From assembly GCF_001906925.1 (NCBI RefSeq), contig NZ_MRWQ01000014.1, forward strand, positions 1 to 64,000: a DNA stretch of 64,000 bases. The letters are read 5' to 3'. Made by a program: the position numbers and the translations under genes. Positions 33,538 to 41,689 of the stretch are shown here, one piece after another (the stretch's first letter is position 1; each line of letters starts with the position of its first letter). The notes under the pieces are model-generated. The model searched no databases and was not told the origin of the DNA. It worked only from the letters and a program-made list of their open reading frames with translations. The DNA comes from Domibacillus mangrovi. Lineage in GTDB: Bacteria; Bacillota; Bacilli; Bacillales; Domibacillaceae.

Positions 33538-34140
33538 TTAAGCAAATTTTTGAACGATTTCACTCAATCCCGCGTCTTGTGTCCCAGTGCCTACCGCTGC
33601 AAATTTCCAATCCGTACCGTTACGATAAATTTCAGCAACAAGCAAGCTTGTTGAACCTGAATAATCTTCTGATAAACTGAATTTAAGCAGTTCTTCTTTA
33701 CTAGCAGAGTTCACAACACGAATAAAGGCGTTTTTAACCATGCCAAAATCCTGTTTACGTGCTTTGCAATCATAAATATTTACAACGAACACAAGTTTAT
33801 TAACAGAAGCCGGGATTTTTTTTAAATCAATTAAGATTTGTTCATCATCCCCATCACCATCACCTGTTAAGTTATCACCTGTATGTACAATGCTTCCACA
33901 GCTACTTTTTAAATTACCAAAGTAAACGAGATTTTCTTTACCAGCAAATTTGTCATTTTGAAGCATAATAACTGAAGCGTCAATATCAAAGTTTGAACCG
34001 CCGCCGCCGCTAAACATACCTCGTAAACCGCCCGCTTTTTTCTGTACCGGATCCCAGCCAAGACCAACCATGATTTTTTCCAGTCCTGGATTTCCTTTTG
34101 TCAAATCAATTCTTTGCCCTTTCTGAAGGACAATAGCCAA
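33538..34140 (-). CDS. terD: TerD-family stress protein with a glycine-rich insertion (first of three)
   Basis: About 200 residues, starting at TTG 34140 with AAGGAG eight bases upstream; GTG 34149 would leave no spacing. [18 protein letters not shown] and GDNLTGDGDGDDEQ identify TerD. Unlike its two neighbours it carries an insertion GLRGMFSGGGGSNFD near residues 38-52. The family differs in ligands or partners among paralogues; this divergence suggests a separate role. Confidence 0.9.
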   Translation of the reverse strand: MAIVLQKGQRIDLTKGNPGLEKIMVGLGWDPVQKKAGGLRGMFSGGGGSNFDIDASVIMLQNDKFAGKENLVYFGNLKSSCGSIVHTGDNLTGDGDGDDEQILIDLKKIPASVNKLVFVVNIYDCKARKQDFGMVKNAFIRVVNSASKEELLKFSLSEDYSGSTSLLVAEIYRNGTDWKFAAVGTGTQDAGLSEIVQKFA

Positions 34141-34219
34141 ATCAATCACTCCTTAACAATTAGTAAATGAAATATCTCCATTATTATTTGGATGACTCTT
34201 TCCATCTTCTACAAGCCTT

Positions 34220-34249
34220 ATCATACTACATACATCTTATGAATTACAA
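34220..34249 (-). promoter_or_regulatory. Promoter of the terD operon
   Basis: On the minus strand -35 TTGTAA (34244-34249), 18-base spacer, -10 TATGAT (34220-34225), about 80 bp upstream of the first terD gene. A SigM/SigW-type motif, known for the related B. subtilis yce operon, was not seen. Confidence 0.5.
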
Positions 34250-34305
34250 AAAAAAAGCCATGCAATACATTAAAAATCATTGGTATTGCGGACTAGCCTC
34301 CATAC

Positions 34306-34407
34306 AAAAAAACCACGACCTATTTTCGACTGTCGTAGTCTTATTATTCTATTACACAAAGAAGTGATTTATTCCACTGTATAAACATCTATTGCTAGTT
34401 ACATCAA
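34306..34407 (-). ncRNA. Possible small RNA between terD and the 100-codon gene
   Basis: The minus strand has -35 TTGATG (34402-34407), 18 bases, -10 TATACA (34378-34383), and about 40 bases later a stem CTACGAC/GTCGTGG followed by TTTTTTT (34306-34338). No open frame fits between them. A transcript of roughly 65 nucleotides is inferred only from these signals. Confidence 0.3.
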
Positions 34408-34440
34408 TTGATTGCCTCTCCATCCATAATGATAGCAATA

Positions 34441-34482
34441 AAAAAGTCAGGCTTTCTCTTTTTTGAGAAGCCTGACTTTTGT
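34441..34482 (-). terminator. Terminator of the 100-codon gene
   Basis: On the minus strand AAAAGTCAGGCTTCTC pairs with GAGAAAGCCTGACTTTT and is followed by TTTATTG, at the stop of the gene starting at 34785. Confidence 0.88.
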
Positions 34483-34785
34483 TTAGTACAATCGATTTTT
34501 AATCCAAAATCCTTGTGTCGCTGAAGCAAGTTCATTTTCAAAATAGTGCATAATCTGTTCCATTGCCTCTTCTTCTGTATCGAATCGATTAAACTTCATG
34601 CGTTCTTGGGCAAATTGTTCACGATTTAAGTAATAAATATGATCCGTTTCAAATACATATTTTTGATCAACATCTTTTTTCAAGCGAAACTTAATCTTCT
34701 TTTTCCCAACCATTATTTCCCATTGTCCACATATTTCAAATACGTCTTTCACATAACTAATTTCATTCAATGCATTTATCATCAT
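34483..34785 (-). CDS. Unrecognised 100-residue protein
   Basis: No family recognised. The chain reads as a small soluble alpha/beta protein: a beta-rich first half (QWEIMVGKKKIKFRLKK, HIYYLNREQF) and a Glu-rich helix (EEEAMEQIMHYFENEL) before the end. AAGGGAG precedes the start. It has its own terminator and lies upstream of the terD promoter region; any link to the Ter locus is positional only. Confidence 0.65.
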   Translation of the reverse strand: MMINALNEISYVKDVFEICGQWEIMVGKKKIKFRLKKDVDQKYVFETDHIYYLNREQFAQERMKFNRFDTEEEAMEQIMHYFENELASATQGFWIKNRLY

Positions 34786-34931
34786 TTCAATCTCCCTTTG
34801 CTGTCCATTTGTTTAAAATATATTACTTTATTCATTCTATTCTGTAAATAAAAAGAAGAAAAAAATTACTTATATTAAACTTAAGTAAAGAGGATATTCC
34901 TTATGAAAAATGATAAATTGCTAGTCATATA

Positions 34932-36389
34932 TTAAGTGGCGGGCGATTTATCATTTTGTTGACAATAATGAAGTGCTTCTGCAAATCGCGCTATTCCCTC
35001 ATTTATAACGCTCGTTTCTTCTCTTCCAAATGTAAAACGAATATAGCCTTTTTGCGAACCAAAGACACTGCCTGGCACGAATGAAACACCACGTTTCATT
35101 GATTCTTCCAGAAGCTGATTTTCGTTGACTGATTTTTTAGGTCGACACCATATATGGATGCCGCCTTCTGGAATGAAATAATCTATTTCTTCTTTTAAAT
35201 AGCGATCAAAACTTTTGACAATCTCATCTCGTCTTTCCTTTAATCCTTGACGAATCTTATAAACATGCTCATCAAATGACGATGATTTCAAAAATTCATT
35301 CGCAGCCCATTGCGGAAAAATACTGTGGCCAAAATCAACCTGTTGTTTTGCGTCAGCAAGACGCTCAATGACGCTTTTCGGCCCGATTATCCAGCCAATC
35401 CGCAGTCCCGAAGCAACAATTTTTGATAACGAACTAATATAAAGCACATTTTCATTTTCATCCATCTCTTTCAGCGTGTTACTCACTTTTCCATTAAAAG
35501 AGGTTAATGAATACGGATCATCTTCAATGATCGGAATACCAAGTTCGGTTGAGATTTCAAGAATTTTTTTCCGGCGTGCCATACTCATTTTTGCGCCCGT
35601 CGGATTTTGGTAGTCCGGATTTAAAAAGAGCATGCGGATTCGATGCTTTTTGTGGAATGCAATAACATCGTCCGGATTAATGCCATACTGGTCCATAGGC
35701 AACAATAACGTATTTAATCCAGCAGATTGAAAAACCGGCAATGAATAGCAATATGACGGATCTTCAATTGCAATCGTATCACCTGATTTAAGCAAGCATT
35801 GAATAATGAGGTGAAGTGCCTGCTGTGCCCCAGATGTAATTAAGATCGATGACTTTGACGTGTGAATGTTTTTATATGTTTTCACATGCTCTGCAATCGT
35901 TTCCCTTAGCGACATATTTCCTTGTTGATGGTCGTAGCCGAGGTGACCGAGAAACGGGATGTCCGCCATCATCGTTTTAAATTGCTCACTTGGCAACAGA
36001 CTAGGGGATAATTCCCCACTCGATAAGTTAATCAGATGCCGATTCTGATTTTCAGTACGAATGCGTTGGACGAGCGGCAAATTCGGCAAAAAAGAGCCGT
36101 CTTCCATGTACCGGCCCCAGTTTGGAATACGCTTATGTGACACTCCCCAAATATCAGTACTAATGCGGGTACCGCTCCCTTTTTTTCGCTCAACAATGCC
36201 GAGCGACTGCAGTTCATCATACGCCGCAACGACTGTACTCCGGTTTACACCGATCTCTTTCGCCAGAAGACGTTCTGAAGGCAATACACTTTCCGGTGAA
36301 AACAGACCCGTGGAAATGCCTTGTTCAATATAATCGGCAATTTGCTTATACACTGCTTTTTTCGCAGTCCGATCCGGTCTCCATTCCAT
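34932..36389 (-). CDS. MocR-family PLP-dependent transcriptional regulator
   Basis: About 485 residues: an N-terminal GntR winged helix (AVYKQIADYIEQGI, VLPSERLLAKEIGVNRSTVV, about 12-65) fused to a fold-type-I aminotransferase-like domain with a PLP-lysine in SSLSKIVASGLRIGW and DYQNPTG. The ATG at 36389 is chosen because GAAGGTGAT lies just upstream; the frame to 36410 contains this site. MocR proteins such as GabR and PdxR sense amino compounds or PLP. Its target is not evident because no adjacent metabolic gene diverges from it. Confidence 0.9.
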   Translation of the reverse strand: MEWRPDRTAKKAVYKQIADYIEQGISTGLFSPESVLPSERLLAKEIGVNRSTVVAAYDELQSLGIVERKKGSGTRISTDIWGVSHKRIPNWGRYMEDGSFLPNLPLVQRIRTENQNRHLINLSSGELSPSLLPSEQFKTMMADIPFLGHLGYDHQQGNMSLRETIAEHVKTYKNIHTSKSSILITSGAQQALHLIIQCLLKSGDTIAIEDPSYCYSLPVFQSAGLNTLLLPMDQYGINPDDVIAFHKKHRIRMLFLNPDYQNPTGAKMSMARRKKILEISTELGIPIIEDDPYSLTSFNGKVSNTLKEMDENENVLYISSLSKIVASGLRIGWIIGPKSVIERLADAKQQVDFGHSIFPQWAANEFLKSSSFDEHVYKIRQGLKERRDEIVKSFDRYLKEEIDYFIPEGGIHIWCRPKKSVNENQLLEESMKRGVSFVPGSVFGSQKGYIRFTFGREETSVINEGIARFAEALHYCQQNDKSPAT

Positions 36390-36420
36390 ATGATCACCTT
36401 CTTTTATCAATTACCGACAG

Positions 36421-36608
36421 AAGACTCTCATCTCAAGGAATGTGCAGGGCTAAGCCCGCTGAATAGGTAGGAGATGAATGTCGGTAGGCGTAAATTTAAA
36501 ATGTTAAATAACCCGAACAAACGTACTACAATAAACTTGTAAGTGGATACACTGGTGTTCGCAGGAATCCCCCACTTCAAACGTTAGCTAAGTGGTGGGT
36601 AGTTCAAG
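36421..36608 (+). mobile_element. IS605-like right-end/guide-RNA-like remnant, type 2
   Basis: About 190 bp without a gene, differing in sequence from the type-1 repeats. Its last part reads AGGAATCCCCCACTT, a short loop, AAGTGGTGGG and TAGTTCAA, the usual right-end hairpin and TTCAA terminus of Bacillus IS200/IS605 elements. Upstream are a GGGCTAAGCCC hairpin and TCTC/GAGA pairings around GGAGATGAATGTCGGTAGGCG, a pattern of TnpB guide RNAs. The tnpB gene itself is absent. Family assignment rests on my recognition of the end. Confidence 0.55.
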
Positions 36609-36801
36609 AAGTAGCCGTAACGATAAACCAAATTGTCCCAACTGTAAATACGACAAACATGATCAAATAAATAATCGATAAATTAACCGTATTACGCTTC
36701 GTTGATTCCTCATATTTCGCCTCTTCCCGTCTCGTTACCAAAAATGTACCGATTAGTGAGGCGGCTAAAATTATGATTATTATGGCAATGGCCATACTCA
36801 T
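36604..36801 (-). CDS. Small two-helix membrane protein (65 residues)
   Basis: Hydrophobic segments at about 4-22 and 41-60 are separated by a charged loop (TRREEAKYEESTKRN); no family recognised. The TGA stop lies within the end of the type-2 element, so the original C terminus may differ. It follows the 50-codon gene by 21 bp with a GAGG site, so the two are probably one transcript. Confidence 0.6.
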   Translation of the reverse strand: MSMAIAIIIIILAASLIGTFLVTRREEAKYEESTKRNTVNLSIIYLIMFVVFTVGTIWFIVTATS

Positions 36802-36822
36802 TTTTCATCTTCCTCTCCTTTA

Positions 36823-36975
36823 TTATGATCCGTCCTGTTCATCTTTTTCGAACAAGCCGGTTACTGACAAAAGCAAGTACAGCCAGTGTAACAAGTGTAC
36901 TGCCATCCACTTAACGGCCATACCCTCATCCTTTATCATAGAAAAGATCGTCAAAAAGGGACCATCCAGTTTCAT
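36823..36975 (-). CDS. Small hydrophobic protein (50 residues)
   Basis: One hydrophobic stretch (VKWMAVHLLHWLYLLLSVTG) and an acidic tail. I start at ATG 36975, eight bases after GAGGA; an ATG at 37017 is less well placed. No family recognised. Its tie to the 65-codon membrane protein, 21 bp away, is its main support. Confidence 0.5.
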   Translation of the reverse strand: MKLDGPFLTIFSMIKDEGMAVKWMAVHLLHWLYLLLSVTGLFEKDEQDGS

Positions 36976-37265
36976 GATATTTTCCTCATCCAATTTACAA
37001 ATCCTTTTCCTTATCATAGCAGGAAAGGTTCCTCAATTTATTACAAATTTCCGAACGGTGCTCCATGAAGACAGTGATTATGGTCAGTTCCATCAGTTTG
37101 TATGTAATCTTTCTATTAATCTTCTGTAAATATCTAGTGAAGCGGTTGTATCGCATCAGAAACAAATGTTAAAATCAATGACGATATCAATCCTTGCTAT
37201 AAAGTATTATCCTATTGTTGAAATGCTTAAAAAATGGAAACAAATAAATGAATATGAGGGCAATT

Positions 37266-38450
37266 ATGAAAAAGATAGATTTCAAGTCATTAATAGAAAT
37301 TTTGATTATATCGATAAAACTTGGTTTGACTTCATTCGGGGGACCTATCGCACATCTAGGTTATTTTCATGCAGAGTATGTACGAAAACGCAAATGGATG
37401 GATGAAAAAAGCTATGCTGATTTAGTGGCCCTTTGTCAGTTTTTACCTGGACCTGCTAGCAGTCAAGTTGGGATTGGAATTGGGATTATACGCGGGGGCA
37501 TCATTGGTGGAATAATAGCATTTATCGGTTTTACCATGCCGTCGGTCATCGCACTTATTATCTTTGCTCTCGTCTTGCAAAGGCTTGACATTGGAGATGC
37601 CGGATGGATTCACGGGTTAAAAATTGTCGCGGTTGCGATCGTCGCTCACGCCATTCTTGGCATGGCGCAAAAATTAACACCTGACCTTCAACGAAAAGCG
37701 ATTGCGCTCGCTGCACTCACGATTACATTGCTTTGGCAGACGGTATTTACACAGGTTCTTGTCATTATTTTAGCCGGTTTCTTCGGGTTTCTTCTATATA
37801 AGAAGTACGTGCCAGACAAACCTGCCTCCTTCTCATTTCCGGTATCACGCCGATTTGGCACCTTTTGTCTCGCTCTCTTTTTCGGACTGCTTGTTGCACT
37901 GCCGGTTTTGCGTGAATTAACATCAGTGAGCTGGATCGCGATGTTTGATAGCTTTTACCGTGCCGGTGCACTCGTCTTTGGCGGAGGCCACGTCGTTTTG
38001 CCGCTTCTCGAGCGCGAATTTGTGCCAACAGGCTGGTTGCATGCAGATGAATTTTTAGCCGGTTACGGAGCAGCGCAGGCTGTGCCAGGTCCATTGTTTA
38101 CATTTGCAGCTTACATCGGTGCAGTTATAAATGGCTGGCAAGGCGGCTTGCTGGCAACATTTGCAATTTTTTTGCCGGCATTTTTACTCATCGTCGGAAC
38201 TCTTCCCTTCTGGGACTCGCTTCGTCACAATCCGAAAATCCAAGGAGCTCTTATAGGTGTCAATGCAGCTGTTGTCGGTATTTTAATTTCAGCATTTTAC
38301 ACACCTATATGGACAAGCTCCATTTTGGAACCGGTTGACTTCGTTTTTGCTGCGATCTTGTTCAGTATGCTCGCTTACTGGAAACGGCCGCCATGGATGG
38401 TCGTTGTAACAGGAGCTGTTGGTGGCATGCTTATTTTCTCCGTATATTAA
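37266..38450 (+). CDS. chrA: Chromate transporter, ChrA family (two-domain)
   Basis: Inner-membrane CHR-family protein, 394 residues, with two homologous halves. Each half opens with a conserved FGG segment: FGGPIAHLGYFHAEYV near residue 25 and FGGGHVVLPLLEREFV near 240. AxFLPGPASSQ and AQAVPGPLFTFAAYIG are the paired PGP motifs. GAGGG lies six bases before ATG 37266. It is proposed to export chromate by exchange or proton coupling. Single gene with its own terminator. Confidence 0.93.
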   Translation: MKKIDFKSLIEILIISIKLGLTSFGGPIAHLGYFHAEYVRKRKWMDEKSYADLVALCQFLPGPASSQVGIGIGIIRGGIIGGIIAFIGFTMPSVIALIIFALVLQRLDIGDAGWIHGLKIVAVAIVAHAILGMAQKLTPDLQRKAIALAALTITLLWQTVFTQVLVIILAGFFGFLLYKKYVPDKPASFSFPVSRRFGTFCLALFFGLLVALPVLRELTSVSWIAMFDSFYRAGALVFGGGHVVLPLLEREFVPTGWLHADEFLAGYGAAQAVPGPLFTFAAYIGAVINGWQGGLLATFAIFLPAFLLIVGTLPFWDSLRHNPKIQGALIGVNAAVVGILISAFYTPIWTSSILEPVDFVFAAILFSMLAYWKRPPWMVVVTGAVGGMLIFSVY

Positions 38451-38464
38451 ATAGTAAACAGCTC

Positions 38465-38494
38465 AGGGAACAGATCAAATCTGTTCCCTCTTTT
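38465..38494. terminator. Terminator between chrA and the convergent 74-codon gene
   Basis: AGGGAACAGAT and ATCTGTTCCCT enclose only CAA and are followed by CTTTTC on the plus strand. Confidence 0.8.
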
Positions 38495-38718
38495 CATTTG
38501 TTTCCCTTTCTTTTATGGTAAAAATCAAGAAAAGGGCGTACGAACATCATCATTATCAATATATAAAAAATCACCAGTTCTCCTATATGCATGACATAAA
38601 AAGGATTCGTTGCCGTTCGGAGTGACGCTCTCATATTAAGACCCAGCACCTTATCTATACCTAGTATACAAAGAAGTAAACAAATCAATATGAACATGGA
38701 AATAGAAATATTTTTCAT
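38494..38718 (-). CDS. Small membrane protein (74 residues)
   Basis: Two hydrophobic helices (ISISMFILICLLLCILGI and VIFYILIMMMFVRPFLDF) with a short polar loop and a basic C terminus (HKRKGNK). Predicted membrane location. No family recognised. It is divergent from the Ger operon. Confidence 0.6.
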   Translation of the reverse strand: MKNISISMFILICLLLCILGIDKVLGLNMRASLRTATNPFYVMHIGELVIFYILIMMMFVRPFLDFYHKRKGNK

Positions 38719-38834
38719 TTATATCACGCTCCATACCCTATAGTATTTTCTTTCCCTTCCATTAATATGTATAGGTTCGGAAGCACTCGGACAGAATGTC
38801 TTAAAAAAGAAAGAAAGAAAGGTAATGCCATACT

Positions 38835-40463
38835 ATGCTTTCATTCTTCAAGCGAAAGAAAAACAGAGTGAACCAGCAGCAGCCAAAAGAATATGTATTT
38901 GCCAGTCAGTCTTCTGTTTTGATGGACCATTCTCTCTCCAAAAATTTGGAGGATATCAAACGAATAACAGGAAACAGCCCGGATATTGTGATTCGAAAAG
39001 TCAAAATTGGCCATCACGCAACACATGAAGCAGCTGTTCTTTTTGTGAAAGGACTCGTGGACAGCCAAACCGTGAACGATTTATTAATTGAGTCGATTAT
39101 GAAAAACAGCCACTTGCATAAAAAACTCCATCTTCAAGACATTGTAGATGTGATTACAAATGAAGTCATTCCTCTCGGTCAAGTTCAATCGATGCGTAAC
39201 CAGGAGGAAGTCGTCAATTCCTTGATGGCGGGCAATACAATCATTTTGATCGAAGGAATAAACGAAGCGCTGACAGCCGGTACACAAGGAGGAGAAAAAC
39301 GCTCCATTCAAGAGCCGACTACGCATGTTTCCATCACTGGTTCAAAAGAAGGATTTACTGAATCCAACGAAACAAACATCGCTATGGTTCGCCGGCTGAT
39401 TAAAAGCCCTGATTTATGGATGGAATCAATGACCATCGGGAAAAGGACGAAAACGGACGTTTCGATTATGTACTTAAAAGGCATAGCGAAAGATGATATT
39501 GTCCATGAAGTACGGACACGATTAAAAAAAATTAACGTGGACGGCATTCTTGATTCGGGCTATATCGAACAATTAATTGAAGATGAGACAATAACAATCT
39601 TTCCGACGACCGAACATACGGAAAGGCCCGATATGATCGCAGGCAATCTTCTTGAAGGAAGAATAGCCATTTTTGTTAATGGCACACCGTTTGTGATTAT
39701 TGTTCCCGCTATTTTCGTTGGATTTTTCCAGACAGTTGAGGATTACAGTATCCGTTTTGATATAGCCAATGCTTTCCGGTTTTTACGCGTCATTGCTTTC
39801 CTTATTTCTCTTATCGGACCCGCCCTTTATGTAGCAGCAACGACTTTTCATCAAGAAATGATCCCATCCACACTAGTCTTTATTGTTGCGGCACAAAGGG
39901 AATCAGTGCCTTTCCCTGCCGTCGTTGAAGCCCTTATTATGGAAATAACCTTTGAAATTTTACGTGAAGCAGGGGTTCGCATGCCAAAAGCGATCGGTTC
40001 AACGGTTTCGATCGTTGGGGCTCTCGTCATCGGACAAGCAGCCGTGCAAGCAGGAATTGTATCGCCGGCCATGGTCATTATTGTCTCCATTACCGCCATA
40101 GCAAGTTTTGCCACGCCGGCTTATTCCATGGCCATTTCAGCACGTTTAATACGATTTGTCTTTATCATCTGTGCAGCAACATTTGGATTTTATGGCTTAC
40201 TTCTTGCTTTACTTATGATGATTGTTCATCTATGCAGCTTGCGTTCATTTGGGGTTCCCTATATGACCCCGTTTGCTCCATTCTTTCCATCTCATTTTAA
40301 AGAGACGTTTTTTCGAAGACCGTTATGGGCGATGAAAGAAAGACCGCAGCTCATCGCTGGTGAAAATGTCATTCGTCAAGGCGAAAACCAGAAACCAGAG
40401 CCTCCCGCAGCTCGTGAAATGATCATGAAAGACAAGGAAAAAGGAGACGAACATGAATCGTAA
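38835..40463 (+). CDS. Spore germination protein, GerA subunit family (A subunit)
   Basis: A subunit of a GerA-type germinant receptor in the inner spore membrane. 542 residues: a soluble N-terminal domain of about 270 residues (IKRITGNSPDIVIRKV, VMGN-type QSMRNQEEV), then a membrane domain with PFPAVVEALIMEITFEIL and ATPAYSMAIS-like segments typical of GerAA/GerKA, and a hydrophilic tail. It overlaps the C-subunit gene by 11 bp. Forespore (SigG) control is expected; I could not identify a convincing SigG promoter. Confidence 0.94.
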   Translation: MLSFFKRKKNRVNQQQPKEYVFASQSSVLMDHSLSKNLEDIKRITGNSPDIVIRKVKIGHHATHEAAVLFVKGLVDSQTVNDLLIESIMKNSHLHKKLHLQDIVDVITNEVIPLGQVQSMRNQEEVVNSLMAGNTIILIEGINEALTAGTQGGEKRSIQEPTTHVSITGSKEGFTESNETNIAMVRRLIKSPDLWMESMTIGKRTKTDVSIMYLKGIAKDDIVHEVRTRLKKINVDGILDSGYIEQLIEDETITIFPTTEHTERPDMIAGNLLEGRIAIFVNGTPFVIIVPAIFVGFFQTVEDYSIRFDIANAFRFLRVIAFLISLIGPALYVAATTFHQEMIPSTLVFIVAAQRESVPFPAVVEALIMEITFEILREAGVRMPKAIGSTVSIVGALVIGQAAVQAGIVSPAMVIIVSITAIASFATPAYSMAISARLIRFVFIICAATFGFYGLLLALLMMIVHLCSLRSFGVPYMTPFAPFFPSHFKETFFRRPLWAMKERPQLIAGENVIRQGENQKPEPPAAREMIMKDKEKGDEHES

Positions 40464-41682
40464 ATGGTTTTTTCTTTTGTTACTGACGATAAACGCTTTT
40501 TTACTTTCCGGATGCTGGAGTAAAAGAGAATTAACCGATCTTTCCATTGTTTCCGCTTATGCTCTTGATCTAAATGAAGAGGGGCAATATGTAGCAACTG
40601 TACAAATCGTGAATCCAGGAAGCGTAGCCGGCGGACTTCAGGGCGGAGGCGGACAATCCCTTGCACCCATTATTGTGTACTCGGTCACAGGGGACAACTT
40701 GAGTGATATGGACGCCCGTATCACGAAAACACTCTCCCGAACGCCTTATTACGCACATACAAACTTAATCATCATCAGCGATGAGCTGGCTAAAGAAAAA
40801 GGGCTCCTGCCCATCTTAGATGAGCTTGAACGCGACAGTGAATTTCGGACTTCAACGACGACTATCATCATCGCAAAGGATACAAAAGCGCAAAATTTAA
40901 TCCGAACATTAACGGACATGGAGAAATTACCTTCTTTACAACTGAATAAAACGTTGGAGACGGCAGAAAAAAACCTAGGCGAAAACGTAACTCGCCATGT
41001 TCATGATGTCGTGAACGACATCCTCTCCACTGGGAAAGAACCAGTCATTACCGGTTTCACGCTGAATGGAGATCCCGAACAGGGAAAAAAGATGGAAAGT
41101 CTCCAATTAGCCGAACTTGAAGTATTTCCTCAAGCGGATGGATTAGCCGTTTTTAAAAATGGAAAGCTGATCAACTGGATACATGGGGAAACCGCACGAG
41201 GAACACTGTGGGTACGAAATGAAATCAAAATGACAATTACAAGCATTAATTGGAAAAAAGAAAAAAAAGCCATTGCCTATAAAGTCATGCGTCAAAAAAC
41301 GAAGGTTTCGGCGACGATCACAAACGGGATACCTAAAATATCGATCTCAACGCGGGCAGAAGGAGACATTGCGGAAGTAAAAGTTCCGATCAACCTTACA
41401 GACGTGCACGTCATTGAAAACATCGAAAAAGAACTGGAAAAAGACATCAAGAACGAAATCGAAAAAGCCGTTCGACACGCGCAAAAAGATAAATCGGACA
41501 TTTTTGGGTTTGGTGAAGTGGTGCACCGTACGGATCCAAAAGTGTGGAAGAAGATAGAAAAAGAGTGGGATAACAGCACGTTTGCTGAATTAGAAGTCGA
41601 CGTAAAAGTGGATGCTCTTATACGCCGGACAGGATTAAGAAACAACTCTCTTCATACAACTTTAAAAAAGGAAGGAGAGTGA
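40453..41682 (+). CDS. Spore germination lipoprotein, GerC family (C subunit)
   Basis: 409-residue lipoprotein with lipobox LLSGC (Cys at about 21) and the GerC hallmark GCWSKRELTDLSIVSAYALD directly after it. Domains then run to a C-terminal alpha/beta region. It is anchored to the outer leaflet of the inner spore membrane by diacylglycerol transfer. The gene overlaps the A subunit and precedes the B subunit by 7 bp, giving an A-C-B order as in gerK. Confidence 0.94.
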   Translation: MNRKWFFLLLLTINAFLLSGCWSKRELTDLSIVSAYALDLNEEGQYVATVQIVNPGSVAGGLQGGGGQSLAPIIVYSVTGDNLSDMDARITKTLSRTPYYAHTNLIIISDELAKEKGLLPILDELERDSEFRTSTTTIIIAKDTKAQNLIRTLTDMEKLPSLQLNKTLETAEKNLGENVTRHVHDVVNDILSTGKEPVITGFTLNGDPEQGKKMESLQLAELEVFPQADGLAVFKNGKLINWIHGETARGTLWVRNEIKMTITSINWKKEKKAIAYKVMRQKTKVSATITNGIPKISISTRAEGDIAEVKVPINLTDVHVIENIEKELEKDIKNEIEKAVRHAQKDKSDIFGFGEVVHRTDPKVWKKIEKEWDNSTFAELEVDVKVDALIRRTGLRNNSLHTTLKKEGE

Positions 41683-41689
41683 TCACTCT

